This document shows, in pieces, positions 14,828-24,468 of a stretch of 39,197 nucleotides of DNA (positions are counted from its first letter, which is position 1; every line of letters starts with the position of its first letter). This DNA comes from Lachnospiraceae bacterium (GTDB lineage Bacteria; Bacillota; Clostridia; Lachnospirales; Lachnospiraceae): contig JAUNOA010000014.1 in NCBI GenBank assembly GCA_030531245.1, positions 1-39,197 on the forward strand. Direction: 5' to 3'. The position numbers were made by a program, and so were the translations under genes. The notes beneath the pieces are model-generated. The model had not been told where the DNA came from. It made no database searches and saw only the letters and a program-made list of their open reading frames with translations.

Positions 14828-17053
14828 ATGGCTGACAATCAGGAAATCAGATCAAATAAACCGACAGAGGATATCGACCAGCTTATGAAGGTGCGCCTTG
14901 ATAAGCTCGCAGAGCTTCGCGAAGCAGGCAAGGACCCGTTCGTTATCACAAAGTATGATGTGACTCATCATACCAAAGATATTGCAGACAATTTCGAAGC
15001 ACTCGAGGGCAGTGACGTATCCATCGCAGGCCGTCTGATGAGCAAACGTATCATGGGCAAGGCATCATTTGCCAATGTTATGGACCGCAACGGCAATATG
15101 CAGATCTATGTCACGAGAGATGACCTCGGCGAGGACGATTACAAAGAATTCAAAAAGATGGATATAGGCGATCTCGTCGGAGTAGAAGGATTCGTATTCC
15201 AGACCAAGACAGGAGAGAAATCCATCCATGCAAAGAAAATGGTGCTCCTTTCCAAGTCCCTCAAACCGCTGCCGGAGAAGTTCCACGGACTGACAGATAC
15301 CGAACTCAGATATCGTCAGAGATACGTGGATCTGATCATGAATCCGGAGGTTAAGGATACATTTATCAAGAGATCAAAAATCATCGCAACGATCCGCCGT
15401 TTCCTGGATGACAAGGGATTCATCGAGGTCGAGACACCTATGCTCGTATCCAATGCAGGCGGTGCGGCTGCAAGACCTTTCGAGACACATTTCAATGCGC
15501 TTGACGAGGATCTGAAGCTGCGTATTTCACTTGAGCTCTACCTGAAGAGACTTATCGTCGGTGGACTTGAGAGAGTTTACGAGATCGGACGTGTATTCAG
15601 AAATGAAGGCCTCGATACCAGACACAATCCGGAGTTCACACTCATGGAGCTTTATCAGGCATACACGGATTACAACGGTATGATGGACCTGACAGAAGAA
15701 ATGTACAGAACAGTTGCTCAGGAAGTAACAGGCAGTACGACGATAACATACAACGGCATAGAGATGGACCTCGGCAAGCCATTTGCAAGAGTGAGAATGA
15801 TAGACGCCATCAAGGAATATGCCGGAGTTGATTTCGATAAGATCGATACGCTTGAAGAGGCACGTGCAATCGCCCGCGAAAAAGGTATCGAGTTCGAGGA
15901 GCGTCATCAGAGAGGCGACATCATCAATCTGTTCTTTGAGGAGTTCTGCGAGGATCATATGATACAGCCGACATTTGTTATCGATCATCCGATCGAGATC
16001 TCGCCGCTTACCAAGAAAAAACCGACCGACCCGAGATACGTAGAACGTTTTGAATTCTACATGAACGGTTGGGAGATGGCAAATGCTTACTCGGAGCTCA
16101 ATGATCCTATCGATCAGAGAGAGCGCTTCGCAGCCCAGGATGCACTGGCAGAAGCAGGCGATGACGAAGCTCAGCATACGGATGAGGACTTCCTCAACGC
16201 GCTGATGATCGGTATGCCTCCGACCGGAGGTATCGGTTACGGTATCGACAGACTCTGTATGCTCATGACAGATTCGGCAGCTATCAGAGACGTGCTCCTG
16301 TTCCCGACAATGAGGACGATCGGTGCGGCAAAGCCGGCTGAGAAGAAAGCTGAAAATGCTGACGGGAAGGATGCAAAGGCAGAGGCCCCTGAGACAAAAC
16401 AGAACGCAGAAAAATCCGGAAACGAGGTTCAGGCAGCAAAAGCAGCTCCTCAGGTATCTGCAGCATCAGACGGACTTAAAGTCAGCGCACTTACAAGAGA
16501 GCAGGCACTTGAACTTCTGAAGAAATACAATCAGGATCCTTTCCATGTAAGACATGCGCTTACTGTTGAGGGAGTTATGAGATGGTTTGCAAAAGAACTC
16601 GGCCACGCAGACGAGGAAGAGTTCTGGGGACAGGTCGGACTGCTGCATGACATCGACTTCGAGCAGTTCCCGGAGGAACACTGTGTCAAGGCACCGGAGC
16701 TTCTGAAGGACGGAGGAGTAAGTGATGACATGATCCGTGCGATCTGCTCACACGGATACGGACTCTGCTGTGATGTAGAACCGGTACTCGAGATGGAGAA
16801 GGTTCTTTTCGCAGCTGATGAGCTTACGGGACTTATCTGGTCATATGCTCTCATGCGTGAGTCAAAGAACTGTGACGGCATGGAAGTAAGCGGACTTAAG
16901 AAGAAGTTCAAAGATAAAAGATTTGCCGCAGGCTGCTCACGCGATGTTATAAAGGACGGTGCAGAAAGACTCGGCTGGGAACTCACAGACCTCTTCGACA
17001 AAACCATCAGGGCTATGCAGAGCTGTGAAGCTAAAGTAAACGAACAATGTTGA
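14828..17053 (+). CDS. lysS: Lysyl-tRNA synthetase (class II) fused to an HD-domain hydrolase
   Basis: The 741-residue protein is about 240 longer than usual LysRS. Residues about 60-170 are the OB-fold anticodon-binding domain. About 175-500 are the class II core, with motif 2 (YEIGRVFRNEGLDTRHNPEFTLMEL) and motif 3 (GGIGYGIDRLCMLMTDSAAIRDVLLFP). An Ala/Glu/Lys-rich linker (about 505-555) leads to an HD-superfamily domain (about 560-735) with a visible HD pair in VGLLHDIDFEQFP, HCVKAPELL and a possible downstream metal Asp in LFAADELTGLIW. HD enzymes hydrolyse phosphate esters such as nucleotides. The stop codon at 17051-17053 lies at the edge of the RAYT element. Confidence 0.93.
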   Translation: MADNQEIRSNKPTEDIDQLMKVRLDKLAELREAGKDPFVITKYDVTHHTKDIADNFEALEGSDVSIAGRLMSKRIMGKASFANVMDRNGNMQIYVTRDDLGEDDYKEFKKMDIGDLVGVEGFVFQTKTGEKSIHAKKMVLLSKSLKPLPEKFHGLTDTELRYRQRYVDLIMNPEVKDTFIKRSKIIATIRRFLDDKGFIEVETPMLVSNAGGAAARPFETHFNALDEDLKLRISLELYLKRLIVGGLERVYEIGRVFRNEGLDTRHNPEFTLMELYQAYTDYNGMMDLTEEMYRTVAQEVTGSTTITYNGIEMDLGKPFARVRMIDAIKEYAGVDFDKIDTLEEARAIAREKGIEFEERHQRGDIINLFFEEFCEDHMIQPTFVIDHPIEISPLTKKKPTDPRYVERFEFYMNGWEMANAYSELNDPIDQRERFAAQDALAEAGDDEAQHTDEDFLNALMIGMPPTGGIGYGIDRLCMLMTDSAAIRDVLLFPTMRTIGAAKPAEKKAENADGKDAKAEAPETKQNAEKSGNEVQAAKAAPQVSAASDGLKVSALTREQALELLKKYNQDPFHVRHALTVEGVMRWFAKELGHADEEEFWGQVGLLHDIDFEQFPEEHCVKAPELLKDGGVSDDMIRAICSHGYGLCCDVEPVLEMEKVLFAADELTGLIWSYALMRESKNCDGMEVSGLKKKFKDKRFAAGCSRDVIKDGAERLGWELTDLFDKTIRAMQSCEAKVNEQC

Positions 17054-17886
17054 CAACAGGGACGGTTCTGTTTGACAACATTTTAAACTCTTGCTATGAT
17101 ATCTAAAAACCATAGCAGGAGTATTTTTATGCCCAGACAAGCGAGAATAAATGAAGAATACCTCCATATAATAGTCAGGGGGATAGGAAAGCAGGTCCTT
17201 TTTGAAAGCGATGAAGACAGGATTCATTATTTAAATCTCATGAAAAGATATAGAGATGATTGTGAAATAATAATTCTGGCATACTGCCTTATGGAAAACC
17301 ATGTTCATCTATTGCTGAAAGATCCCAAAGGCATAACGTCGGAATTTATGAAAAAAATGGGAATAAGCTACGCACTATATTACAATAAAAAGTATGATAG
17401 AACAGGCCATCTTTTTCAGGACAGATACAAAAGTGAGAATATAAGGAATGACGAAGGACTCCTGGCAGTCTATCGATATATCCTCAACAATCCGGGGAAG
17501 GCCGGCATAGCAAGTCCGCAGAATTACAAGTGGAGCAGCTATCAAGAATACGATAAAAAGACAGGCCTTACTGACAGCAGCATCTTAAGGAAAATGATCG
17601 GGAACCGGGAGAATTTTCAAAAGTTTTTGAAAAATGACGACGAGGAAGAATTCATGGAAGATATGCCGGTTAAACATGATGATGAGTGGGCAATAAAAAA
17701 AATCAAAATGATTTTGGGCGTATCGAGCGGAACGGTGCTGCAGCAAATGTCAAAATCTGAAAGAGACGAAAATCTAGCCAAACTAAGGAAAGCAGGTTTG
17801 ACGGTAAGACAGATAGAAAGGTTAACCGGGATCAACAGGGGGATTGTCCAGATGGCAAAAGCTGACAAGCAGAACCGTCCCTGTTG
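17054..17886 (+). mobile_element. RAYT element flanked by 17-bp inverted REP-like repeats
   Basis: CAACAGGGACGGTTCTG at 17054-17070 is repeated exactly, inverted, at 17870-17886, with similar TTGACAA-type sequence around both. Between them is a single Y1 transposase gene. The outer edges abut the lysS stop codon and the ribosome binding site of the next gene. Confidence 0.8.
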
Positions 17887-17887
17887 A
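17129..17887 (+). CDS. REP-associated tyrosine transposase (Y1, IS200-like)
   Basis: The start at 17129 follows AGGAG and gives MPRQARINEEYLHIIVRGIG, the normal family N-terminus. The 252-residue protein has the Y1 transposase HUH motif (MENHVHLLL, about 57-65) and a catalytic Tyr in the ALYYNKKYDRTGHLFQDRYKS region. A C-terminal helix-turn-helix (LRKAGLTVRQIERLTGINRGIV) is present, as in many Firmicutes members. RAYT proteins cut and join single-stranded REP sequences. The final codons (NRPC-stop) lie inside the right repeat, so the gene end and the mobile end are the same sequence. No damage is visible. Confidence 0.9.
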   Translation: MPRQARINEEYLHIIVRGIGKQVLFESDEDRIHYLNLMKRYRDDCEIIILAYCLMENHVHLLLKDPKGITSEFMKKMGISYALYYNKKYDRTGHLFQDRYKSENIRNDEGLLAVYRYILNNPGKAGIASPQNYKWSSYQEYDKKTGLTDSSILRKMIGNRENFQKFLKNDDEEEFMEDMPVKHDDEWAIKKIKMILGVSSGTVLQQMSKSERDENLAKLRKAGLTVRQIERLTGINRGIVQMAKADKQNRPC

Positions 17888-17905
17888 CAAAAGGAGGATG
17901 TATTC

Positions 17906-18589
17906 ATGATCAACATCAGAAAAGAAGTAAACACGGATGCGGCAAAACCGTCTATAATAAAGCTTATGAATTATACGCCGGATCGCTCGACGGTATATAT
18001 ACTGCGCGGGAAAGACGGAGACATGCTCATAGATACAGGCTTTTCACTGTGCAGAAAAGCAGTCGCGGAATTTGTGTCGCAGTATAATGTGAAATGGATA
18101 TTTCTGACACACGGACATTTAGACCACGCATGGAATGCAGCTTATCTGAAGAAAAAATACGGGTGCAAAGTTATCATTCACGAGAAAGACAGGGAGATGC
18201 TGGAGGAGAGAAAAAATCCGGAGCTTAAGCCCACGAATAAAAAGTATAAGCGGATAGTTGATATGGCAAACACCTTGATAAAAAAGCTGAAAATGCCGGT
18301 ATGCAAGGCAGATTATCTTCTGACAGATAATGATACCGGTTTCCTGCGCAAACTGGGCTTTGATGCAGACATCATCATGCTTCCGGGACATACACCGGGA
18401 TCAATCGGAATCTCGACGGGAAATACGCTATATGCAGGCGATGCCTGTTCCAGTATCAGAGGAGGACAGTTCGCCACGGTGTTTCTCGGCGTAGATGTGG
18501 ACGAAGTCCTCGAATCCGAAAAGAAAATCAAGGATATTAAGCCGGCATTTATCTGTGCAGGCCACGGAAACGTGATAGCATTCGGATAA
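17906..18589 (+). CDS. MBL-fold metallohydrolase
   Basis: The 227-residue protein has the metallo-beta-lactamase fold with THGHLDHAWN (about 71-80), which provides the HxHxDH metal ligands. Later ligands appear in PGHTPGSIG, YAGDAC and AGHGN. The N-terminal region DRSTVYILRGKDGDMLIDTGF is typical of hydrolases related to glyoxalase II. The substrate cannot be told. AAGGAGG directly follows the right RAYT repeat. An aldo/keto reductase gene follows after 47 bp. Confidence 0.88.
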   Translation: MINIRKEVNTDAAKPSIIKLMNYTPDRSTVYILRGKDGDMLIDTGFSLCRKAVAEFVSQYNVKWIFLTHGHLDHAWNAAYLKKKYGCKVIIHEKDREMLEERKNPELKPTNKKYKRIVDMANTLIKKLKMPVCKADYLLTDNDTGFLRKLGFDADIIMLPGHTPGSIGISTGNTLYAGDACSSIRGGQFATVFLGVDVDEVLESEKKIKDIKPAFICAGHGNVIAFG

Positions 18590-18636
18590 GTATCGGAGAC
18601 AACATATACAATAATTAAAACAGAAAGGAGGTAAGT

Positions 18637-19743
18637 ATGATTTACACGGATTTGTGCGGTGAGCGCGTATCACTGCTCGGACTGGGATGCATGAGATTTC
18701 CGAAGCTGGAAAACGGAGAGATAGACAAAAACCAGGTGGCACAGATGCTTGTGCACGGATTTGAAGCAGGCCTTAATTATATAGATACAGCATGGCCGTA
18801 TCATGATGGGCAGTCGGAGGTGGTTCTGGGAGAACTGCTGCAGGAATACCCCAGAGACTCGTATTATCTGGCCGATAAATTCCCCGGTCACCAGCACCTG
18901 CCGGATTCTCACCCGCAGGCAATCTTTGAAAAACAGCTGGAAAAATGCCGTACGGATCATTTTGATTTTTATCTCCTGCATAATGTTGCAGAAGGTACGG
19001 CAGGCGTATACGAAGATCCTCAGTGGGGTATCATCGATTATTTCCTGGAGCAGAAAAAACTGGGCAGGATCAGACATCTGGGCTTTTCATGTCACGGACG
19101 TGTCCCGCTCCTTGCAAAGTTCCTTGAAAAACACGCAGACGAGATGGAGTTCTGTCAGATACAGTTCAATTACCTCGACTGGACGATGCAGAATGCGAAA
19201 GAAAAATACGAACTGCTCAAAAAATACAACATGCCGATCATCGTCATGGAGCCACTGCGCGGCGGAAAACTCGCCGATGATGTAGAGTCATCATTCAGAT
19301 GGATACAGGGATTTGATCAGGTCCGCGTAGTACTCAGCGGCATGAGCAGCCTGGCACAGCTTGATCAGAACCTTGAGATATTCAGCGAAAGAAAACCGAT
19401 GACGGAGGATGAGATATCCGCGCTGCTTGATAAAGCCGAGACACTGAAAGCAGGAGTACCCTGTACAGGCTGCGGATACTGCAAGGCAGGATGCCCCATG
19501 GAGCTGGATATCCCGGAAATACTGGCGACCTACAACGATGCCCTGTACTATAAGAGTGTCAATGTCTCCATGTTTTTAGAGGCACTTGCAGAGGATAAAC
19601 GACCCGGAGCATGCATAGGCTGCGGTGCCTGTGCCTCCATCTGCCCGCAGCAGATCGACATACCGGATGTCATGAAGAAATTCTCGGAAATGGAGATCGA
19701 AAGCTGGGAAGAGATATGCAGAAAGAGAAATGAAAAACAATAA
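18637..19743 (+). CDS. Aldo/keto reductase with two C-terminal 4Fe-4S motifs
   Basis: The 368-residue protein has an AKR barrel with the catalytic tetrad visible: Asp and Tyr in YIDTAWPYHDGQSE, Lys in YLADKFP and His in FDFYLLHNV. Residues about 273-345 hold a ferredoxin-like tail, CTGCGYCKAGCPMELDIP and CIGCGACASICPQQIDIP. This type is common in strict anaerobes and probably passes electrons between iron-sulfur centres and a carbonyl substrate; the physiological substrate is unknown. AAAGGAGG precedes the start. It is likely co-transcribed with the MBL protein and the ABC transporter. Confidence 0.92.
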   Translation: MIYTDLCGERVSLLGLGCMRFPKLENGEIDKNQVAQMLVHGFEAGLNYIDTAWPYHDGQSEVVLGELLQEYPRDSYYLADKFPGHQHLPDSHPQAIFEKQLEKCRTDHFDFYLLHNVAEGTAGVYEDPQWGIIDYFLEQKKLGRIRHLGFSCHGRVPLLAKFLEKHADEMEFCQIQFNYLDWTMQNAKEKYELLKKYNMPIIVMEPLRGGKLADDVESSFRWIQGFDQVRVVLSGMSSLAQLDQNLEIFSERKPMTEDEISALLDKAETLKAGVPCTGCGYCKAGCPMELDIPEILATYNDALYYKSVNVSMFLEALAEDKRPGACIGCGACASICPQQIDIPDVMKKFSEMEIESWEEICRKRNEKQ

Positions 19744-19775
19744 TCAGACCTACAAAATACAAATCAGGTGAAAAA

Positions 19776-21308
19776 ATGACAGAAAAAATCCTAAGGAACA
19801 CATTGCTGGCACTGCTGATTGCGGCATGTGCGCTTGTATGCGCATCATGCAAAGGTCAGGACAGAGTATATCCGGAAACCTACGAAGAGCTTGACGGGCT
19901 GCGTGCGGGATGTATGACCGGATCCATTGAAGAAGACGCCATACTCAATAACTTCCCTAACAGCCCTATCCAGTACTTCAATGCCAAATCCGATATGCTG
20001 GAAGCACTGACCACAAACAAAATCGACTATTATGTAAATTCACTTATCGCCAACAGAAACGTACTGGAGGAGACAGACGAAGTTAAGATGATCGATGTGC
20101 CGGTCTACGATAATGATTACGCATTTATCTTCAAAAAGGACGATAAGGATGCAAAGGCGCTGATGGAGCAGTTCAACGAGTTTGTCATAAAGTGCCGCGA
20201 AGACGGGACTCTGGATGAGCTTGAGAAAGTATGGGTCGATGACGCTAAAGTTACGAAGCATCCCCCGGTATTCAGTATTCCAAAGAACGGTGAAAACGGA
20301 GTCCTTACGCTGGCAACATCTACATCCATGATCCCGTTTGCATTTATTTATAATGAGCAGATAACGGGATTTGATATTCAGGTTGCCAGCATGTTCTGTG
20401 AAGCATACGGATACGGTTTGCAATTCACCGATTCCGATTTTGCCGGGATCATACCGGCGGTAAGCTCAGGAAAAGCCGACTTCGGTGCAGGCTGTATCAC
20501 AGTCACGGAAGAAAGAGCAAAAAGCGTAGACTTTTCCGAGCCGTATTCACAAAGCCATCAGTATCCGATGGTAGCCAATAAGGATGCGGTAAAAGGCGGC
20601 CTCGCAGGAGTGGCAGAAAGCTTCAAAAAGACATTCATAGTTGAAAACAGATGGAAGCTGATATGCAGCGGACTTCTGGTTACGATACTCATCACACTGT
20701 CTGCCGCAATATGCGGAACAGCCCTCGGATTCGGCCTTTTTATGATCTGCCGCAAAGCCGGACCGGGATTCAATAAAGTAGTAGACAGGTTTTCCTGGGT
20801 ATTCAGCGGATTGCCCATGGTAGTCATACTGATGATCCTTTACTATATCATATTCGCTAAATCCAGCATTTCCGGAACTGTGGTTGCCTCCATCGCATTT
20901 TCAATCAGCATCATGCTCGGAGTCAATTCAAAGCTGAAGACCGCTGTAAAATCGATCGACAAAGGACAGATCGAAGGCGCACTGAGCCTAGGCTTCACAG
21001 ATACACAGACACTGTTCAACTATGTGCTTCCGCAGGCCATGACGCAGTTCATCCCGAACTACCTGTCGGCACTTATAGAACTGATCAAAGGTACATCGAT
21101 CGTAGGATACATCGCGGTGCAGGACCTGACGAAGGCGTCGGATATCATCCGCAGCCGGACATACGAAGCATTCTTCCCGCTTATCGCGACGTCAGTCATA
21201 TATCTGCTTTTAGTCATCGCACTCACGACAGTACTCAATAATATAGTAAAAAAGATGGAACCGAAAAACAGAAGCGATGAAGAAGTCCTCAGGAGGTTCG
21301 GAAAATGA
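19776..21308 (+). CDS. Amino-acid ABC transporter: binding lipoprotein fused to permease
   Basis: The 510-residue protein starts with a lipoprotein signal (lipobox CASC, Cys about 26). Two binding-protein stretches follow: a short first segment (about 30-145) and a second (about 160-280, GVLTLATSTSMIPFAFI...GFDIQVASMFCEAYG...FSEPYS). A HisM-type permease domain (about 295-495) has five hydrophobic helices and the EAA-like loop IDKGQIEGALSLGFTDTQTLFNYVLPQA. The fusion tethers the binding protein to the channel. The family takes up polar amino acids; specificity is not evident. The stop overlaps the ATPase gene (ATGA at 21305-21308). Confidence 0.92.
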   Translation: MTEKILRNTLLALLIAACALVCASCKGQDRVYPETYEELDGLRAGCMTGSIEEDAILNNFPNSPIQYFNAKSDMLEALTTNKIDYYVNSLIANRNVLEETDEVKMIDVPVYDNDYAFIFKKDDKDAKALMEQFNEFVIKCREDGTLDELEKVWVDDAKVTKHPPVFSIPKNGENGVLTLATSTSMIPFAFIYNEQITGFDIQVASMFCEAYGYGLQFTDSDFAGIIPAVSSGKADFGAGCITVTEERAKSVDFSEPYSQSHQYPMVANKDAVKGGLAGVAESFKKTFIVENRWKLICSGLLVTILITLSAAICGTALGFGLFMICRKAGPGFNKVVDRFSWVFSGLPMVVILMILYYIIFAKSSISGTVVASIAFSISIMLGVNSKLKTAVKSIDKGQIEGALSLGFTDTQTLFNYVLPQAMTQFIPNYLSALIELIKGTSIVGYIAVQDLTKASDIIRSRTYEAFFPLIATSVIYLLLVIALTTVLNNIVKKMEPKNRSDEEVLRRFGK

Positions 21309-22461
21309 TAGAATTCAGAAATATCAGAAAAGAATACGAACAGACAACACCTATCGAGGACCTGTCTGCAGTGATCAATGACGGTGAAGTTGTCACAATC
21401 ATAGGGCCTTCGGGAACAGGCAAATCCACCCTGCTTCGCATGGTCAACATGCTGACAAAACCCACATCAGGTCAGGTCATCGTCGACGGAGAGGACATCA
21501 CGGCTCCGGGCTATCCGCTCAACAAACTGCGCCAGAAAGCAGTTATGGTATTCCAGAGTTACAACCTCTTCAACAACAAAACCGTCATAGAAAATGTTAC
21601 CGAGGCACCCATCAAGCTCAAGGGCATGGATCCGTCCGAAGCGTATGATAAAGGCATGGAGCTGCAAAAAAAGTAGGACTTGCAAGGATAGCACTGCATT
21701 ATCCCGATGCACTGTCGGGCGGACAGAAACAGAGGGTAGCCATAGCCAGAACGCTTGCCATGGATCCGGAGATCATACTTTTCGATGAGCCCACATCAGC
21801 ACTCGATCCGACCATGGTCGGTGAAGTCGAGAAAGTTATCCAGAGCCTCTGCGGAAAAGGGTATACCATATTGCTTGTCACTCATGATATGAAGTTTGCG
21901 GAGAAGGTATCGACCAGGATACTGTTTCTGTGCGACGGAGGTGTATATGAGGACGGAACCCCGGACCAGATATTCCATCATCCGCAGAAGCAGAAGACGA
22001 TAGAGTTCATCAATCAGAGCAAAGAGTTTGAATGCGTCATCACGGAAGAGGACGGAGAGGACTCCTTCCCTGAGTTCTATACCAAGATAGACCAGTTCAC
22101 ATTTAATAACGGACTTGATGAAAAGATCAAGGAAAGAGTGCAGGGACTGTTTGAAGAGATAGTATTTCAGGTACTCATACCCGAACATAAGAAACGCACA
22201 CGGGATAACGGTGTGGAGGACAAATACGAGATAAGATTCCATGTTTCACACTCGACCAGAGGCGAGGGAACGATAGTTGAGATCGATGCCGAAAAGATGG
22301 ATGTAGACATAGACGAAGAATATCTGATACAGCGCAGGCTTATCGAGTACTCTGCGTCGGATATCAGATTCGAAGACAAAGATAACGGTATGGGAAAGAT
22401 GACAATCAAAGTCAGGGAAGATGCCGTGAACCGGGAAAAAGAAGAACCTGCAAACCCTTAA
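21305..22461 (+). CDS. Amino-acid ABC transporter ATPase, two frames joined by a -1 shift
   Basis: Frame one (21305-21676) carries Walker A (GPSGTGKST) and the Q-loop (MVFQSYNLF) and stops at TAG 21674-21676. Frame two carries LSGGQKQR, Walker B (IILFDEP), the D-loop and H-loop (LVTHDM). They join at A AAA AAG (21667-21673) directly before the stop: a -1 slip gives QKKVGLARIALHYPDALSGGQ, the sequence expected of the family, for about 385 residues. One lost A in a run of eight would look the same. Past the ATPase core, about residues 250-385 form an extra acidic domain, unusual for HisP-like proteins. It powers the fused permease encoded upstream. Confidence 0.85.
21667..21673 (+). promoter_or_regulatory. 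Perfect -1 slippery heptamer AAAAAAG before a stop
   Basis: The heptamer is in register (caA AAA AAG) with TAG next. GGAG lies 5 bp upstream (21658-21661), and a hairpin with CCCGA/TCGGG arms (about 21702-21718) lies some 30 nt downstream. These elements resemble those of dnaX-type frameshift sites, although the spacings are not ideal. Confidence 0.45.
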
Positions 22462-22517
22462 GCACCTGCTGGCAATGAATCCGATACAAAAGAAATCTGA
22501 TGGGAGATAAAAGTATA

Positions 22518-24392
22518 ATGAAAAAAGCATTATTATATTTCATGACAGCACTGCTCATAGTATTTATGGCCGGCTGTTCCGCCAAAGGTGCGGAGGAAAC
22601 AGAAGCTGTTGAACAGAGCACAAAAGCCGAGGTGGTTCAGAATCAGACAGAATCCGAAAAACCCGAAGAATCTGAATACGCTGTAGATGATATCGCTGAA
22701 CCCCGACAGGAAATAAAGATTATTTATACAAATGATATTCACAGCTATATCTATAACACGATTACAGATCAGGACAATAATGTTACGCCCGGACTGCGCC
22801 TGTCAAATATCGCGGCAATGAAAAATGATTTTAAAGCCGCGGGTGATAATGTTCTGCTGGTTGATGCCGGAGATTCAATCCAGGGTACTATTTACGGTTC
22901 GATGGACGAAGGAAGGACCATAATCGGATTAATGAATGATACAGGATACGATCTGTCAGCTGTCGGAAATCATGACTTCGATTACGGAGTGATAGAATTA
23001 CAAAGATGCACGGAAGAGGCGGAATTCCCTTTTATCAGCTGTAATTTCAGGTCTGCGGAAACAGGAGAAACAGTATATCCGGGAACTCACATCTTTGATT
23101 TTAACGGGACAAAAGTTGCTTTTATCGGGATTTCAACACCGGATTCCATGGTAACATCCGCACCGGTTTATTTCCAGAACGAAAAAGGAGAATTCATCTT
23201 TTCATTTGACGGAAACGGAGATGTAAACCGGCTGTATAAGACAGTACAGGAAAACATTGATTCGGTCAGAAACGAGGCAGATTATGTTATAGCACTGGGA
23301 CACCTTGGGATAGGAGAAGGAGAAACAAAAAGAGGCATTTCCAGTACAGCCGTAATTCAAAATACAGAGGGTCTGGATGCATTTATCGACGGACACTCTC
23401 ATTCAATTGTTGACGGACAGAAGATTAAGGATAAAGCAGGAAAAGAAGTTCTGCTTACTCAGACAGGGTCAAATCTTCAGTCTGTAGGACTTATGACTAT
23501 ATCGTCAAATGGAGATATTACAACAGAACTCCTGACGGGATATGACGGAGCTGACGAAAAAACAGCAAAAACAGAAAACGAAACGGCAGATTACATAGAT
23601 TCATACATGGGAAAAACAATAGCTGTTCTTGGAAGTCCAATGTATGTAAGCAATCCCCGGAATCACGATCAGAGACTTATCAGGGCTATGGAGATGAATT
23701 CCGGAGATTTTGTAACCGATGCGGTTTACTGGTATTTTAACGAGCATATGAACCAGGAATGTGACATTGTCCTGGCAAACGGAGGCGGAATCAGAGCTCC
23801 ACTGGAGAAAGGCGACATTTCCATTAAAATAATTAAAGATGTGCTGCCTTTCGAAAACCAGATATGTCTTATAAAAGCTACAGGACGACAGATAGTGGAT
23901 GCCCTGGAAATGGGAGCAACTGTCGTGGGAGAATGGGATGAACAGTGGGACGCTCCGGCTGAAAACGGAGGATTTATGCATGTTGCGGGAATGAAATATA
24001 CCATAGATCCGGAAATCCCGTCTGCAGTTAAAACTGATTCGGAAGGAGAATTTGTAAGCGTTGACGGTGAATACAGAGTGAAGGATGTAATGGTTTATAA
24101 CAGACAGACCGGGGAGTATGAACCGATTGACCTGGATGGTGAGTATACTGTGGGTGGAATAAATTACTTCCTAAGAAACAGCGGAAACGGACTTGTCATG
24201 TTTGCAGATGATGATATGGTAACTGATTATGTCGGACAGGATGCAAATATACAGGCAGAATATATTAAAAGTTTTGATATGAAAAACGGGCTGCCCTATA
24301 TAAGCACCGAAACAAGTCCACTGTCGAAATATGCAGGATATGAACTTGATTACGAGAATCCGTACGGAGCCGGAAGAATCACTATCAAATAA
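22518..24392 (+). CDS. UshA-like 5'-nucleotidase/2',3'-cyclic phosphodiesterase lipoprotein
   Basis: The start at 22518 is preferred over 22500 because GGGAG lies between them. The 624-residue protein has a lipobox (FMAGC, Cys about 20), an acidic linker, then the metallophosphoesterase domain (YTNDIHSYI, VDAGDSIQG, AVGNHDFDYG, ALGHLGIGE, DGHSHSIVDG). The C-terminal substrate-binding domain (about 370-600) has NGGGIRAPLEKGDIS and YFLRNSGNGLVMF. Anchored outside the membrane, it should release nucleosides and phosphate from nucleotides. It follows the ABC operon by 56 bp. A TCCCG/CGGGA hairpin after the stop lacks a T-run. Confidence 0.93.
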   Translation: MKKALLYFMTALLIVFMAGCSAKGAEETEAVEQSTKAEVVQNQTESEKPEESEYAVDDIAEPRQEIKIIYTNDIHSYIYNTITDQDNNVTPGLRLSNIAAMKNDFKAAGDNVLLVDAGDSIQGTIYGSMDEGRTIIGLMNDTGYDLSAVGNHDFDYGVIELQRCTEEAEFPFISCNFRSAETGETVYPGTHIFDFNGTKVAFIGISTPDSMVTSAPVYFQNEKGEFIFSFDGNGDVNRLYKTVQENIDSVRNEADYVIALGHLGIGEGETKRGISSTAVIQNTEGLDAFIDGHSHSIVDGQKIKDKAGKEVLLTQTGSNLQSVGLMTISSNGDITTELLTGYDGADEKTAKTENETADYIDSYMGKTIAVLGSPMYVSNPRNHDQRLIRAMEMNSGDFVTDAVYWYFNEHMNQECDIVLANGGGIRAPLEKGDISIKIIKDVLPFENQICLIKATGRQIVDALEMGATVVGEWDEQWDAPAENGGFMHVAGMKYTIDPEIPSAVKTDSEGEFVSVDGEYRVKDVMVYNRQTGEYEPIDLDGEYTVGGINYFLRNSGNGLVMFADDDMVTDYVGQDANIQAEYIKSFDMKNGLPYISTETSPLSKYAGYELDYENPYGAGRITIK

Positions 24393-24468
24393 ACATCCCG
24401 ACTGCCGGGAAAGTGCGAGAGATTTTAGGAAATCTTTATTTTATATGTGACCATAGCTCTAAAGGCAT

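Noticed and set aside
15527-16177. 216-codon minus-strand frame opposite lysS
   Set aside because: It is antisense to the LysRS catalytic core, with no start signals or recognisable domain.
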